Below the pieces are notes generated by a model. It worked only from the letters and a program-made list of their open reading frames with translations. It did no database searches and had not been told where the DNA came from. Of a stretch of DNA of 64,000 nt, positions 1-7,612 are shown piece by piece (position 1 is the first letter of the stretch; each line of letters starts with the position of its first letter). The stretch covers positions 310,001 to 374,000 of the forward strand of contig NZ_CP109430.1 of assembly GCF_036250735.1 (NCBI RefSeq). Direction: 5' to 3'. Both the position numbers and the translations under genes were made by a program. Source of the stretch: Streptosporangium sp. NBC_01495 (GTDB lineage Bacteria > Actinomycetota > Actinomycetes > Streptosporangiales > Streptosporangiaceae).

Positions 1-977
1 GGGGCTACTGGCGCATCCTGGCCAGCACGCCGGACGATCGACCGCCGCAGACCCCAGGGCTGGACGACTTCGCCGCCTACGTCGCCGAACGCACGCCCCT
101 GGACTCTCGCGTACGCGACCTGCAGTGGAGTTCGTCGTTCGTGGCCCGCGAGAGCCTGGCCGACCGGCTTCGCCAGGGCCGGGTCCTCCTAGCCGGCGAC
201 GCCGCGCACAGCCACAGCCCGGTGGGCGGCCAGGGCATGAACACAGGCATGCAAGACGCCTACAACCTGGGCTGGAAACTCGCGCTCGTCGTCACCGGGC
301 GCGCCGAGGAGTCCCTCCTGGACAGCTATCAGGCCGAACGGTGGCCCGTGGTCAAGGCCGTGGTCGAGGCGACCTCGGCCACGACAAAGGTCGCCACCGG
401 CAGCACGCTGGTCGCCCGCAGGGCCAGGCGGCACGCGCTGCGCCTGTTCGGCAGGCTCAACCCTGTGCAACAACGGCTGTCGAACGCCTTCGGCGAACAC
501 CTCGTCCACTACCGCGACAGTGACCTCGTCTTCGAACGCTGGCACGAGTCGCAAGCCAGGGCATGGAGTGACCTCGCCTGTACCGGACCGGAAGCCGGCG
601 AGCTGGTACGGGACGCCTACGTCGAGAACCGTGAGGGGCCGGTGGCGCTCCGGCACATCCTCCGGACGCCAGGCCACCACCTCGTCCTGTTCGCGGCGGA
701 TACGACCGGCTCCGCCATCCTGGCCGCCTGGCAGGCCTCCGCACGCGAGGCGATGGCCGGGCACGGCGAGGTCCATGTCATCACCCGCGGCCACCTGCCG
801 CACGAGCCCATGGACGGGGTCTTCGCCGACCTGCGCAGCGAGGCGCACAACCGCTACGGTGTGCGCCGCCCCAGCCTGTACGTGATCCGGCCGGACAAGT
901 ACGTGGGCTACCGCGGCGACAACGTCGACTTCGCACCCGTGAACGACTACTTTCGCGCCCTGGGCGCCCGCCCGTGA
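1..977 (+). CDS. FAD-dependent aromatic monooxygenase, 5' end outside window
   Basis: C-terminal two thirds of a flavoprotein hydroxylase of the PheA/TfdB aromatic-ring family. The reading frame is open from base 3, so the start and the N-terminal Rossmann motif lie upstream. At about residues 65-80 of the visible part is GDAAHSHSPVGGQGMNTG, the second FAD-binding motif of class A monooxygenases, followed by a conserved helix (DAYNLGWKLA). The last 120 residues resemble the thioredoxin-like C-terminal domain of phenol- and anthracycline-type hydroxylases. It would use NADPH, FAD and O2 to hydroxylate an aromatic substrate. The stop overlaps a possible GTG of the methyltransferase that follows, so the two are probably co-transcribed tailoring enzymes. 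The substrate cannot be read from the sequence. Confidence 0.9.
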   Translation, partial: GYWRILASTPDDRPPQTPGLDDFAAYVAERTPLDSRVRDLQWSSSFVARESLADRLRQGRVLLAGDAAHSHSPVGGQGMNTGMQDAYNLGWKLALVVTGRAEESLLDSYQAERWPVVKAVVEATSATTKVATGSTLVARRARRHALRLFGRLNPVQQRLSNAFGEHLVHYRDSDLVFERWHESQARAWSDLACTGPEAGELVRDAYVENREGPVALRHILRTPGHHLVLFAADTTGSAILAAWQASAREAMAGHGEVHVITRGHLPHEPMDGVFADLRSEAHNRYGVRRPSLYVIRPDKYVGYRGDNVDFAPVNDYFRALGARP

Positions 978-1012
978 CGCCGCCTGCCGAGAAAAGGGAG
1001 CTGAACAACCCC

Positions 1013-1885
1013 GTGACACGAGAACCGACTCTCCCCGAGAGCCTGACCGGAATCGGTGCCACCGCCTTGGGCGTAGCTCTCCTGCGCACCCTAGAGAGCG
1101 ACCGCCCGGACCGGCTGTTCGACGACCCCTACGCACAGCACTTCCTGGCGGCCGTCGATCCGGCCTCCACCCCTTGGTCCGCCGGCCCTTCTCCGTCGAC
1201 CGCGCGCTTCCTGCGGATGATGGCCGAGCAGGTCGCCGTACGCACCCGGTTCTTCGACCGCGCGCTGCTGGCCGCGGCCTCGCAACGGTGCGACCAGGTG
1301 GTCCTGCTGGCGTGCGGCATGGACGCCCGCGCGTTCCGGCTCGCCTGGCCGCCCGGCACCAAGGTCTTCGAGCTGGACTTCGCCGACGTGCTCGCGTTCA
1401 AGGCGACTGTGCTCGACGACCGCGGCGCGACCGCCGCGTGCCACCGCGTCGAGGTCGCCACCGACCTGCGCCAGGACTGGGCACAGGCGCTGGCGGAGTC
1501 CGGCTTCAGCCCGGAGCGACCGGCCGCCTGGCTGGCCGAGGGCATCCTCTACGCTCTGCCCCCCGAAGCCGCCGACCTGCTCCTCGACCGGATCACCGCC
1601 GTCTCCGCCCCAGGAAGCGTGCTCGCCTTGGACCACGCGGAGGACTCGGAGCTGCTCCGCGCCGCCCGCGCGGACATCTCCGCCGAACTCGTCGGGCTGT
1701 GGCGAGGCGGCCCTGCCGAGAACCTGGATGCCTGGCTTGCCCGGCGCGGCTGGCAGCCTGTCGTGAGGGACATCGCCGAGGTCGCGGCCTCCTGCGAACG
1801 CCCGATTCCGCCCGCGTTCGATCCTGCCCGTGCCGACGCCGGACGCGGCTGGCTGGCGACGGCACACCTCCCCGGGCCTCGCTGA
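1013..1885 (+). CDS. SAM-dependent methyltransferase, leucine carboxyl methyltransferase-like
   Basis: About 290 residues of the actinobacterial class I methyltransferase family related to leucine carboxyl methyltransferases (TIGR00027 type). Early in the protein is the family pattern RTLESDRPDRLFDDPYA; the SAM-binding glycine motif is LLACGMDARAFRL, followed by an acidic residue after strand 2 (FELDFADV). I chose GTG at 1013 because AAAGGGAG lies 12 bases upstream; a GTG at 974 overlapping the previous stop (GTGA) is an alternative that adds 13 residues. With the monooxygenase upstream it probably O-methylates a small hydroxylated metabolite. Substrate unknown. Confidence 0.85.
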   Translation: MTREPTLPESLTGIGATALGVALLRTLESDRPDRLFDDPYAQHFLAAVDPASTPWSAGPSPSTARFLRMMAEQVAVRTRFFDRALLAAASQRCDQVVLLACGMDARAFRLAWPPGTKVFELDFADVLAFKATVLDDRGATAACHRVEVATDLRQDWAQALAESGFSPERPAAWLAEGILYALPPEAADLLLDRITAVSAPGSVLALDHAEDSELLRAARADISAELVGLWRGGPAENLDAWLARRGWQPVVRDIAEVAASCERPIPPAFDPARADAGRGWLATAHLPGPR

Positions 1886-1930
1886 CGCGGGCTGGTTGCG
1901 GTGTGAAGGAGCTCAAAGGATGTTGTCCGG

Positions 1931-2032
1931 GCCCCGGCGACGTGGAACAAGCACCTGTCCGCGCTGCGATCCTTCGCCGCCAACGCGATCCGCAACGAGT
2001 GGATCAGCGACCGACCCCGGCCCGGCACCTGA
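1931..2032 (+). pseudogene. Remnant of a tyrosine recombinase N-terminal domain
   Basis: A short open stretch reads APATWNKHLSALRSFAANAI and ends at TGA 2030-2032. The pattern P-x-T-W-N-x-H-L-x-x-L-R-S-F is typical of the SAM-like core-binding domain of tyrosine recombinases. No start codon, catalytic domain or further homologous frame is present, so this is a scrap left by an integrase gene. It lies between the methyltransferase and another broken gene. Similarity over about 30 residues could be chance, hence the modest confidence. Confidence 0.35.
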
Positions 2033-2111
2033 AACGCCGGACCGCCGCTGACCGCCCCAACCCCAAGATCAATCTCAGCGCCAACGGCTGTCCGCAGGTT
2101 CCTCAACCCCG

Positions 2112-2610
2112 TTGTACAAGGTGCTGGCCACTTTGATGGTGGTCATGGCCGCCGCCCTGGTACTCACCCACACTGCCACGGTGGGTTCGCTGGCCCTGCC
2201 CGGTGCAGGCGGCGGCCGGGGTGCTCGCCGGGTTCGGCGTCGGTGTGGTGGCCGCCATCATGGGCGTGGCCGGCGGGGAGCTGCTGATCGCCACGATCGT
2301 GCTGCTGCACTCCGTGGACATCAAGACCGCGGGTAGCCTGTCGCTGCTGGTGTCCCTGCCCACGATGCTGGTGGCCTTCGCCCGTTACAGCCGCGACGGC
2401 AGCTTCGCCGTCCTGGGCGCTAACCTCCGCTTCGTCGCGGTCCTGGCCGCGGACTCGGTCACGGGCGCGGTGCTGCGCGGGCTGCTGCTCGGCGTGATCC
2501 CTGACCTGGTCCTCATCCCCGTGCTGGCCGCCGTCCTGCTGATCTCGGCGGTCAAGTCGGCGGTCAAGCTGGCCCGCCACGCCCCTCCAGAACACCCTCA
2601 ATCCCGCTGA
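2112..2610 (+). pseudogene. TauE/SafE-family permease, truncated and frameshifted
   Basis: The C-terminal half of a sulfite-exporter-type (TauE/SafE) membrane protein survives in two frames. Frame 3 from 2112 encodes a helix (LATLMVVMAAALVLTHTATV). Frame 1 from about 2200 continues with GVLAGFGVGVVAAIMGVAGG and the family signature GSLSLLVSLPTMLVAFARYS. A single frameshift near 2198-2205 separates them, and the first half of the usual 250-residue protein is missing. The 3' end converges on and overlaps the recombinase gene by about 47 bases. A functional protein is very unlikely. Confidence 0.7.
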
Positions 2611-3505
2611 GCTTCGGGCTGTGGCGGATGGCCAGGGCGTCGGCCTCGGCCAGAGCGCGGTAGACCGAGGCCAGCGAGGGGTTCTTGCCCGCGTTGATCC
2701 CGGTCTTGATCGTCAGCTTCGTGGCGATGTCGGGGACCGGCACGCCCTTGTCGCGCAATGCCAGGGCGAAGGTGAGCATGTCCTCGTCGAAGACCTTCGG
2801 CCGGCCGCTGTGGTTGCCCTTGGCCGCGGCCGCCTGGTGGCCCTCCAGGGTCTTCTCGCGGATGTAGTTGCGATCGAGCTGGGCGCCGACGGCCAAGATG
2901 GCGAACAGCATCGAGCCCATCCCGTTCGGGTCATAGACGCCGACCAGCGGCCCGCTCAACAGTTCCAGCTGGATCCCGGCCGCCTGCAGGGTGGCGGCCA
3001 GCATCATCAGCTCGGCGGCGTTACGCGCCAGCCGCTTCATCTCGTGCACGACCAGGATCACCGCCTGGTCCGGGGCGGCGCCCTTGATATCGGTGCACAG
3101 TTTCAGGGCGGTCTCGAACTCCGGCCGTACCTTGATCCGGGTGGAGATCTTCTCGGAGAAGATCCGGCTGCAGCCTGCCTTCTCCAGGGCCTCGATCTGG
3201 CTGGCCAGTTCCTGCTGCGCGGTGGAACAGCGCGCGTACCCGATCCGGATCGCCTGACTGCCAGCCTCCGCAACGGCGGCCTGGAGCGGCGGGCCCTGCG
3301 TCCACGGCCTGCCGGGAAGCCGGTCGGCGGGGACAGCGACCTCCAGCACCTCACGCAACGCCGGGACCAGGATGAACCGGGCGGTGTGGTACTTCGGCGC
3401 GACCTTGCCCCCCTGGGTCCGGCACACACTCCCGGCCGGGACGGCGCACCGGGGGCAGGCGTGCCGCTCAACCGTGCTCGTCGCCGACTCCGACGTGATC
3501 TCCAT
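2564..3505 (-). CDS. Serine site-specific recombinase with N-terminal zinc-finger-like domain
   Basis: 313 residues. Residues 17-45 carry a Cys/His motif (CPRC, then C, then YHTARF) like the small zinc finger fused to actinobacterial resolvases. A resolvase/invertase catalytic domain starts near residue 86 with GYARCSTAQQELASQ, where the Ser of CST is the nucleophile; HEMKRLARNAAELM carries the conserved arginines, and a C-terminal HTH follows GRPKVFDEDMLTFAL. The start ATG at 3505 is preceded by repeated sequences that may be its operator or crossover site. It probably acts on DNA near its own gene, as a DNA invertase or resolvase; no invertible segment is visible. Neighbouring scraps of an integrase and a permease mark this as old mobile DNA. 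Confidence 0.85.
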   Translation of the reverse strand: MEITSESATSTVERHACPRCAVPAGSVCRTQGGKVAPKYHTARFILVPALREVLEVAVPADRLPGRPWTQGPPLQAAVAEAGSQAIRIGYARCSTAQQELASQIEALEKAGCSRIFSEKISTRIKVRPEFETALKLCTDIKGAAPDQAVILVVHEMKRLARNAAELMMLAATLQAAGIQLELLSGPLVGVYDPNGMGSMLFAILAVGAQLDRNYIREKTLEGHQAAAAKGNHSGRPKVFDEDMLTFALALRDKGVPVPDIATKLTIKTGINAGKNPSLASVYRALAEADALAIRHSPKLSGIEGVLEGRGGPA

Positions 3506-3514
3506 GCCCGGAGT

Positions 3515-3635
3515 CTCTCAGAAGACCCTCTCAGAAACCGGGCTTTTTGCGAGATGTTCTGCGAAAGGCGACCTGGGCGGGGGTGCGCGCGTCCAGGTCG
3601 CCGGAGCCCTTCACAGAAATGACCATTTCTGCGAA
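3515..3635. promoter_or_regulatory. Repeat-rich upstream region of the serine recombinase (possible res/operator)
   Basis: Just upstream of the recombinase start (minus strand) are a direct repeat CTCTCAGAA at 3515 and 3528 (13-bp period), the 9-mer TTCTGCGAA at 3557 and 3627, an inverted repeat GGCGACCTGG/CCAGGTCGCC (3567-3576, 3593-3602) and a near-perfect palindrome CAGAAATGACCATTTCTG (3614-3631). Arrays of short repeats beside a resolvase gene are typical of res sites or autoregulatory operators. The function is inferred from position only. Confidence 0.45.
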
Positions 3636-3798
3636 TCACACACCGTCACTGTCGTTACACAGAGCTACTTTGCGGCTGGTGGCACGGACCCGAGTGGGGG
3701 GCCGATTAGTTCGAATCATCGTCAACCAAAGTTGCGTTGACAGTCTGACCAAAGAGCGGTCCCCTGTCTGGGATCACTCGGCTCTGGTCCGTTCCGGC

Positions 3799-4090
3799 AA
3801 GGGACGACCTGCAGAAACACCCCGAGATCCATCCCACGCATATCCCGCAGCCGCTGACATACAGCTGCCTATGGTGGCACACGGCTGCACAGAGCTGGGG
3901 AACAAGCAGAAGAGCACACCCAGGTCAGAGGCATGATCACTGGTCGGAAGAGTGCCCCCGGCATGATTCGAACATGCGACACCCGCTTTAGGAGAGCGCG
4001 GGCGATACTGCTTGCTCACTAGGGATGACCTGCAAAAACATCCTATGCAGCACTCGCCGTTCGTATGATCATCCCGCGCATGTCCCGCAC
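3799..4090. repeat. Degenerate repeat pair flanking the left attachment site
   Basis: A composite motif occurs on both sides of the left att core. The outer copy is at 3799-3849 (GGGACGACCTGCAGAAACA, then ATCCCACGCATATCCCGCA). The inner copy is at 4021-4089 (GGGATGACCTGCAAAAACA, then ATCCCGCGCATGTCCCGCA) with about 19 extra bases between its two parts. One copy lies inside and one outside the 52-bp att repeat. They could be integrase arm-type sites, or the remains of a second related element that once used the same tRNA. No protein-coding gene is visible between 3650 and 4417. Confidence 0.4.
3947..3998 (-). repeat. Left attachment site (partial tRNA-Arg copy)
   Basis: 52 bp identical to 33967-34018. 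It covers the tRNA 3' end, T arm, variable loop, the 3' side of the anticodon stem and the anticodon loop, then diverges at 3999 where the tRNA 5' half should continue. It cannot fold as a tRNA. Lower similarity (23 of 29 bases) continues outward over 3918-3946 against 33938-33966. Confidence 0.9.
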
Positions 4091-4417
4091 CTACCGAGAC
4101 AATCGCTTGAGGCTCCAAGCGATTCTCGGAGCACATCAGAGTCTCCATCGGAGCCGGAACGGTTCACTTGCAGAGCTCAATGAGAGCAATGATTGCGAAG
4201 CTAGCTTCGCAGGCGTACGCTTCGATCATAGAGGATTGGGCAGGCCTCGGACTTCGTGGTGATGTGGATGGGAGCGAGTCGCTTCCTGCATGGTCATCTC
4301 AGGTAAGAGCGCGTGACTCATAAATCGCTGCACCGCCCTGCATGGTTTGGACGCCCGGCAGGACGGCGCAGCCCAATCATCCCCGCAACGCGCGGGGGCA
4401 GAAAGGACATCCCCCAG

Positions 4418-4633
4418 ATGAGGATTGTCAACTTCTATCATGCACGGTTTTGGCCTCCCAGAGCCAGGAGGGTCTTGCCGGTACTCGTGGTCATCATCAT
4501 CGTGGTTCTGTCTGGGGCTTCCTTCACGGGACATGGTGAGGCGGCGCTGATCGTGGTCACCATGGCTGCGCTAACCGTTGCGGTGGAGGAACTGGTACGG
4601 ACCGCCCTTCGGTACTGGGGGCGCATAGCTTGA
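4418..4633 (+). CDS. Small membrane protein, unknown function
   Basis: 71 residues from ATG at 4418, with GAAAGGA 11 bases upstream; a longer frame to 4313 adds a proline/arginine-rich stretch with no ribosome site. After a basic N-terminus (RFWPPRARR) come two hydrophobic helices (VLPVLVVIIIVVLSGASF and AALIVVTMAALTVAVEEL), so two membrane passes are likely. I do not recognise the family. It is the first gene inside the left end of the AICE and is followed at once by a strong hairpin, so it is probably its own transcription unit ahead of the S-M methylase pair. Confidence 0.55.
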   Translation: MRIVNFYHARFWPPRARRVLPVLVVIIIVVLSGASFTGHGEAALIVVTMAALTVAVEELVRTALRYWGRIA

Positions 4634-4685
4634 CCGTCGGCAGTGGGGCACGGTGCACGCACATGCTGTGCCCCACTGCCGACGG
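4634..4685 (+). terminator. Strong hairpin, 18-bp perfect stem
   Basis: Perfect inverted repeat with arms 4634-4651 and 4668-4685 (CCGTCGGCAGTGGGGCAC and its complement) and a 16-base loop, starting one base after the stop of the small membrane protein. There is no T-tract, as is common for actinomycete terminators. It separates that gene from the S-M pair. Confidence 0.7.
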
Positions 4686-4730
4686 CTGAAGATGGGAACA
4701 CAGGACGGTGGGGAAGAAGGATAGAGCGCT

Positions 4731-5357
4731 GTGCGAGGAGATGACGTATCCATAGCTCTGGCCCAGGAGATACCGCTCGGGAACCTCTGTGAGATAACAG
4801 CCGGCCCCTCGGGAACCCTGCTGGACAACCTGCGCGACAACCCCGACGGGGTGCCGGTGATCTCACCACCGGACCTCACCGATCATTATCAAGTGGATAC
4901 TCGGCGGCTGCGTCGGGTGCCACGGGCAGATGCCAAGAGGCTCTCCCGCTTCGCTCTACGGGACGGCGACCTCCTCATCGTGCGGCAGGGAACGCTCGGC
5001 CGACTAGCGCTCATTAGAGCAGAGCACGCCACATGGTTTTACAGTTCATCCTGCCTGCGTATCAGGCCCCGACGTGAGCTCGTCCTGCCTGCGTACCTGG
5101 CGTCCTATCTGTCGTATCCGCCAGTGCGGAGAAGCCTGCTGAGCCAAGCCCTCCCGGGTACGGTACCTTCGCTCAACTCGGCGATGCTGAACGAACTGCC
5201 GGTCACCGTACTGCCCATGGAGCAACAGCGAGTCGTCGTCGACACTCTCGCGGACGTCGACGCTCAGATTCAGGTTCAGCGAGCGATAGCCGACCGTCTG
5301 GAGGCCCTGAGGCCAGCCATCTTCGGAGAGATGATTCAGGGATCGAGGTCCACATGA
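4731..5357 (+). CDS. HsdS-like DNA specificity protein with a single target-recognition domain
   Basis: 208 residues from GTG 4731. The N-terminal part (IPLGNLCEITAGPSG) and the sequence SPPDLTDHY then DGDLLIVRQGTLGRLALI match a type I S-subunit target recognition domain. The C-terminal EQQRVVVDTLADVDAQIQVQ is the usual conserved helix. A normal HsdS has two such halves and 380-450 residues; this has one, as in half-S subunits that dimerise. The stop overlaps the methylase start in ATGA (5354-5357), so the two are translationally coupled. No restriction subunit is on this strand, so the pair may only methylate, or it may supply specificity to the convergent operon. Confidence 0.8.
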   Translation: MRGDDVSIALAQEIPLGNLCEITAGPSGTLLDNLRDNPDGVPVISPPDLTDHYQVDTRRLRRVPRADAKRLSRFALRDGDLLIVRQGTLGRLALIRAEHATWFYSSSCLRIRPRRELVLPAYLASYLSYPPVRRSLLSQALPGTVPSLNSAMLNELPVTVLPMEQQRVVVDTLADVDAQIQVQRAIADRLEALRPAIFGEMIQGSRST

Positions 5358-7360
5358 GCCCATTGACTGTCACACAACTTACGCGAGACCTTTTCGGAGC
5401 GGCTGACATCCTGCGCGGCAGGATGGACCCATCGGCGTACCTCGACATCATCTCCAGAATGTTGGTCCTGAAGCGGGCCTCAGACCAGCCGAGCATCCTC
5501 CAAGTGCCCGATCACGCACGTTGGTCCTACATCGTCGAGTCCGAAAGGAATGCGCTGGGGCATGTACTCGACAAGGCGCTGCGTGAGCTGGAGCGGAGCA
5601 ATCCGGACGTATTGGAAGGCGTACTCGGGGACCTCGAGTTCTCCAGAAGGCTGGGCCCGGCTCAGCTCAAGGCCTTGATTGATTATTTCGACCGAATTCC
5701 GCTAAATGACGACGATCTAGAGTTCAGCGATGTGGTTGGCCGTGCCTACGATCGTGTCCTTGGCCGGTTCGCCGAGGGAGCTGGGAACAAGGGCGGAGAG
5801 TTCTATACGCCCCGTTCGGTGGTCCAGCTGATGGTATGCCTGGTGCGACCAGAAAAGGGGCAATCGGTTTACGACCCGTTCGCTGGCTCAGCCGGCATGC
5901 TCCTCCAAGCTAAGGAATACGTCGACGAGCACAGCGGTGAAGGCGCAGACCTTGACCTCTTCGGCCAGGAGAAGAACGTTTCCACGTGGACCACCGCTCG
6001 GCTGAACCTTTTCCTGCGTGGCATCGCGAACGGTTCGGTCCTTTGCGGTGATACTCTGACCGACCCCCTCCACATAGCCATCGACGGGCAACCTAGGCTT
6101 TTCGACCGTGTGTTGGCCAATCCCCCCTTCTCAATGAACTACGACGCGAGAGAGGTGAAATATCCCGAGCGCATGAGATATGGCTGGACACCCGAGAAGG
6201 GTAAGAAGGCCGACCTGATGAATGTCCAGCATGTACTGGCCTCGTTGCGCCCAGACGGCATCGGGGCAGTGGTCACCCCGCAGGGTGTGCTATTCCGTGG
6301 CGGTGCGGAGGCTCAGATCCGTCAAAGAATCATTGAGGATGATCGGCTCGAAGCAGTGATCGGCATCGGACCAAACGTCTTCTACGGCACGGCTATCCCT
6401 GCCTGCATCCTGGTGCTGCGAGGAACGAGTGGACCGCCGGAGGGGCGGCGCGGGAAGGTTCTGCTCATCAACGCCGAGCATGAAGTGGTCACAGGGCGCA
6501 CCCAGAACCGCCTGGAACCACAGCACGCGGAGAAGATCGTGAGCATCTTTCGGAACTGGTCGGAAATTCCGGGCTTCTCACGGGTGGTCTCGCTGGATGA
6601 GCTCGCGGCGAACGACTTCAACCTCAACATCCGGCGCTATGTCAACAGCAGTCCGCCCGCCGAACCACCGTTGGATGTCCATGCGGCGCTGTTCGGTGGC
6701 GTACCCAGAAGGGACATCGAGGAGAAAGCGCCAAGGTTTCATGTCTTTGGCATTGATCTCGCCGACCTGTTCCGGACGAAGGACTGTAACTATCTCGATT
6801 TTCTAGCCGAAGGCTACGGGGCAACCATCGAGCGTATCCAAGGACTCACTGTTTCCCGTGAGCAGGAGTTCATCGACCGCTGCCGTTGGTGGTGGGAGGG
6901 AATGGGGGCGCGAATCGCTGAACTCGCCGGCACAAAGCGGCTGTTGATGCTGCGCTCCCGCCTCATGGCATCGTTTTGTGAAGAACTTCTATCACTAGGG
7001 ATTCTGGATCATTACCAGTTAATCGGTGTCTTCGCGGAATGGTGGTCCGATCGCCAAGACGACCTCAGAAGCCTGGCCCACTGGGGGTTCCCCGGGGTCA
7101 TCGACCGATGGGTTACGATCTACAACGATCCGTCCTTGCGTGTGCCAGAACACCTGATGCACGAACGAGTGCTCAGCGCTCTCGGCGACGACCTTCAGTT
7201 GCGCGTGGAGAAGCTCGTTGCTGCGGAACGGCAGGCGCTGGTCGACATGTACCGCTCGTGGGGTGACCGGTACGCGACCTCGCTGGTAGAACTCGAAGAT
7301 CAGCGCGAAGCTGCGGTGGCCCGACTCAAGGCCCGTCTGGGGGAGCTTGGTCACGCCTGA
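5354..7360 (+). CDS. Type I N6-adenine DNA methyltransferase (HsdM) with extended C-terminus
   Basis: 668 residues, about 150-200 longer than a usual HsdM. An HsdM N-terminal helical domain is followed by GGEFYTPRSVVQLM near residue 147, SAM-binding motif I DPFAGSAGML at about 174-183, and catalytic motif IV ANPPFSMN at about 255-262. Residues 300-430 complete the methylase fold. Roughly residues 440-668 form an extra, largely helical region rich in Trp and charged residues that I do not recognise. It transfers methyl from SAM to adenine at a site set by the S partner, to which it is coupled by a 4-bp overlap. It converges on the R-M operon. Confidence 0.85.
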   Translation: MSPLTVTQLTRDLFGAADILRGRMDPSAYLDIISRMLVLKRASDQPSILQVPDHARWSYIVESERNALGHVLDKALRELERSNPDVLEGVLGDLEFSRRLGPAQLKALIDYFDRIPLNDDDLEFSDVVGRAYDRVLGRFAEGAGNKGGEFYTPRSVVQLMVCLVRPEKGQSVYDPFAGSAGMLLQAKEYVDEHSGEGADLDLFGQEKNVSTWTTARLNLFLRGIANGSVLCGDTLTDPLHIAIDGQPRLFDRVLANPPFSMNYDAREVKYPERMRYGWTPEKGKKADLMNVQHVLASLRPDGIGAVVTPQGVLFRGGAEAQIRQRIIEDDRLEAVIGIGPNVFYGTAIPACILVLRGTSGPPEGRRGKVLLINAEHEVVTGRTQNRLEPQHAEKIVSIFRNWSEIPGFSRVVSLDELAANDFNLNIRRYVNSSPPAEPPLDVHAALFGGVPRRDIEEKAPRFHVFGIDLADLFRTKDCNYLDFLAEGYGATIERIQGLTVSREQEFIDRCRWWWEGMGARIAELAGTKRLLMLRSRLMASFCEELLSLGILDHYQLIGVFAEWWSDRQDDLRSLAHWGFPGVIDRWVTIYNDPSLRVPEHLMHERVLSALGDDLQLRVEKLVAAERQALVDMYRSWGDRYATSLVELEDQREAAVARLKARLGELGHA

Positions 7361-7612
7361 CAAGATCTCTGCTGTTTGTCCTGCTCCCCAGTGTGCGCGG
7401 CATTTCTGTCATAACTAGAGTCCAGAGAACGTCTGAAGCGAATGCGAAAGTCATGGGATATCGCAATACGTGGCGGAATCTCCTGATCACCCACGATTCC
7501 CTCAGCGTCATGGAGTTCTTCTATCGATTTGAATGTACTCGCTGAGCTCCTTAAGTGACATGTTAATTTACGGGCGACTTCATAAAAGACTTCACTCAGG
7601 GCTGATCCGCCC

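Noticed and set aside
189..1136. Long minus-strand frame opposite the monooxygenase
   Set aside because: Mirror of the real gene in GC-rich DNA; the plus strand has clear FAD motifs.
3953..3998. Second tRNA-Arg gene
   Set aside because: Only the 3' part is present; no D arm or acceptor 5' strand follows, so it is an att remnant.
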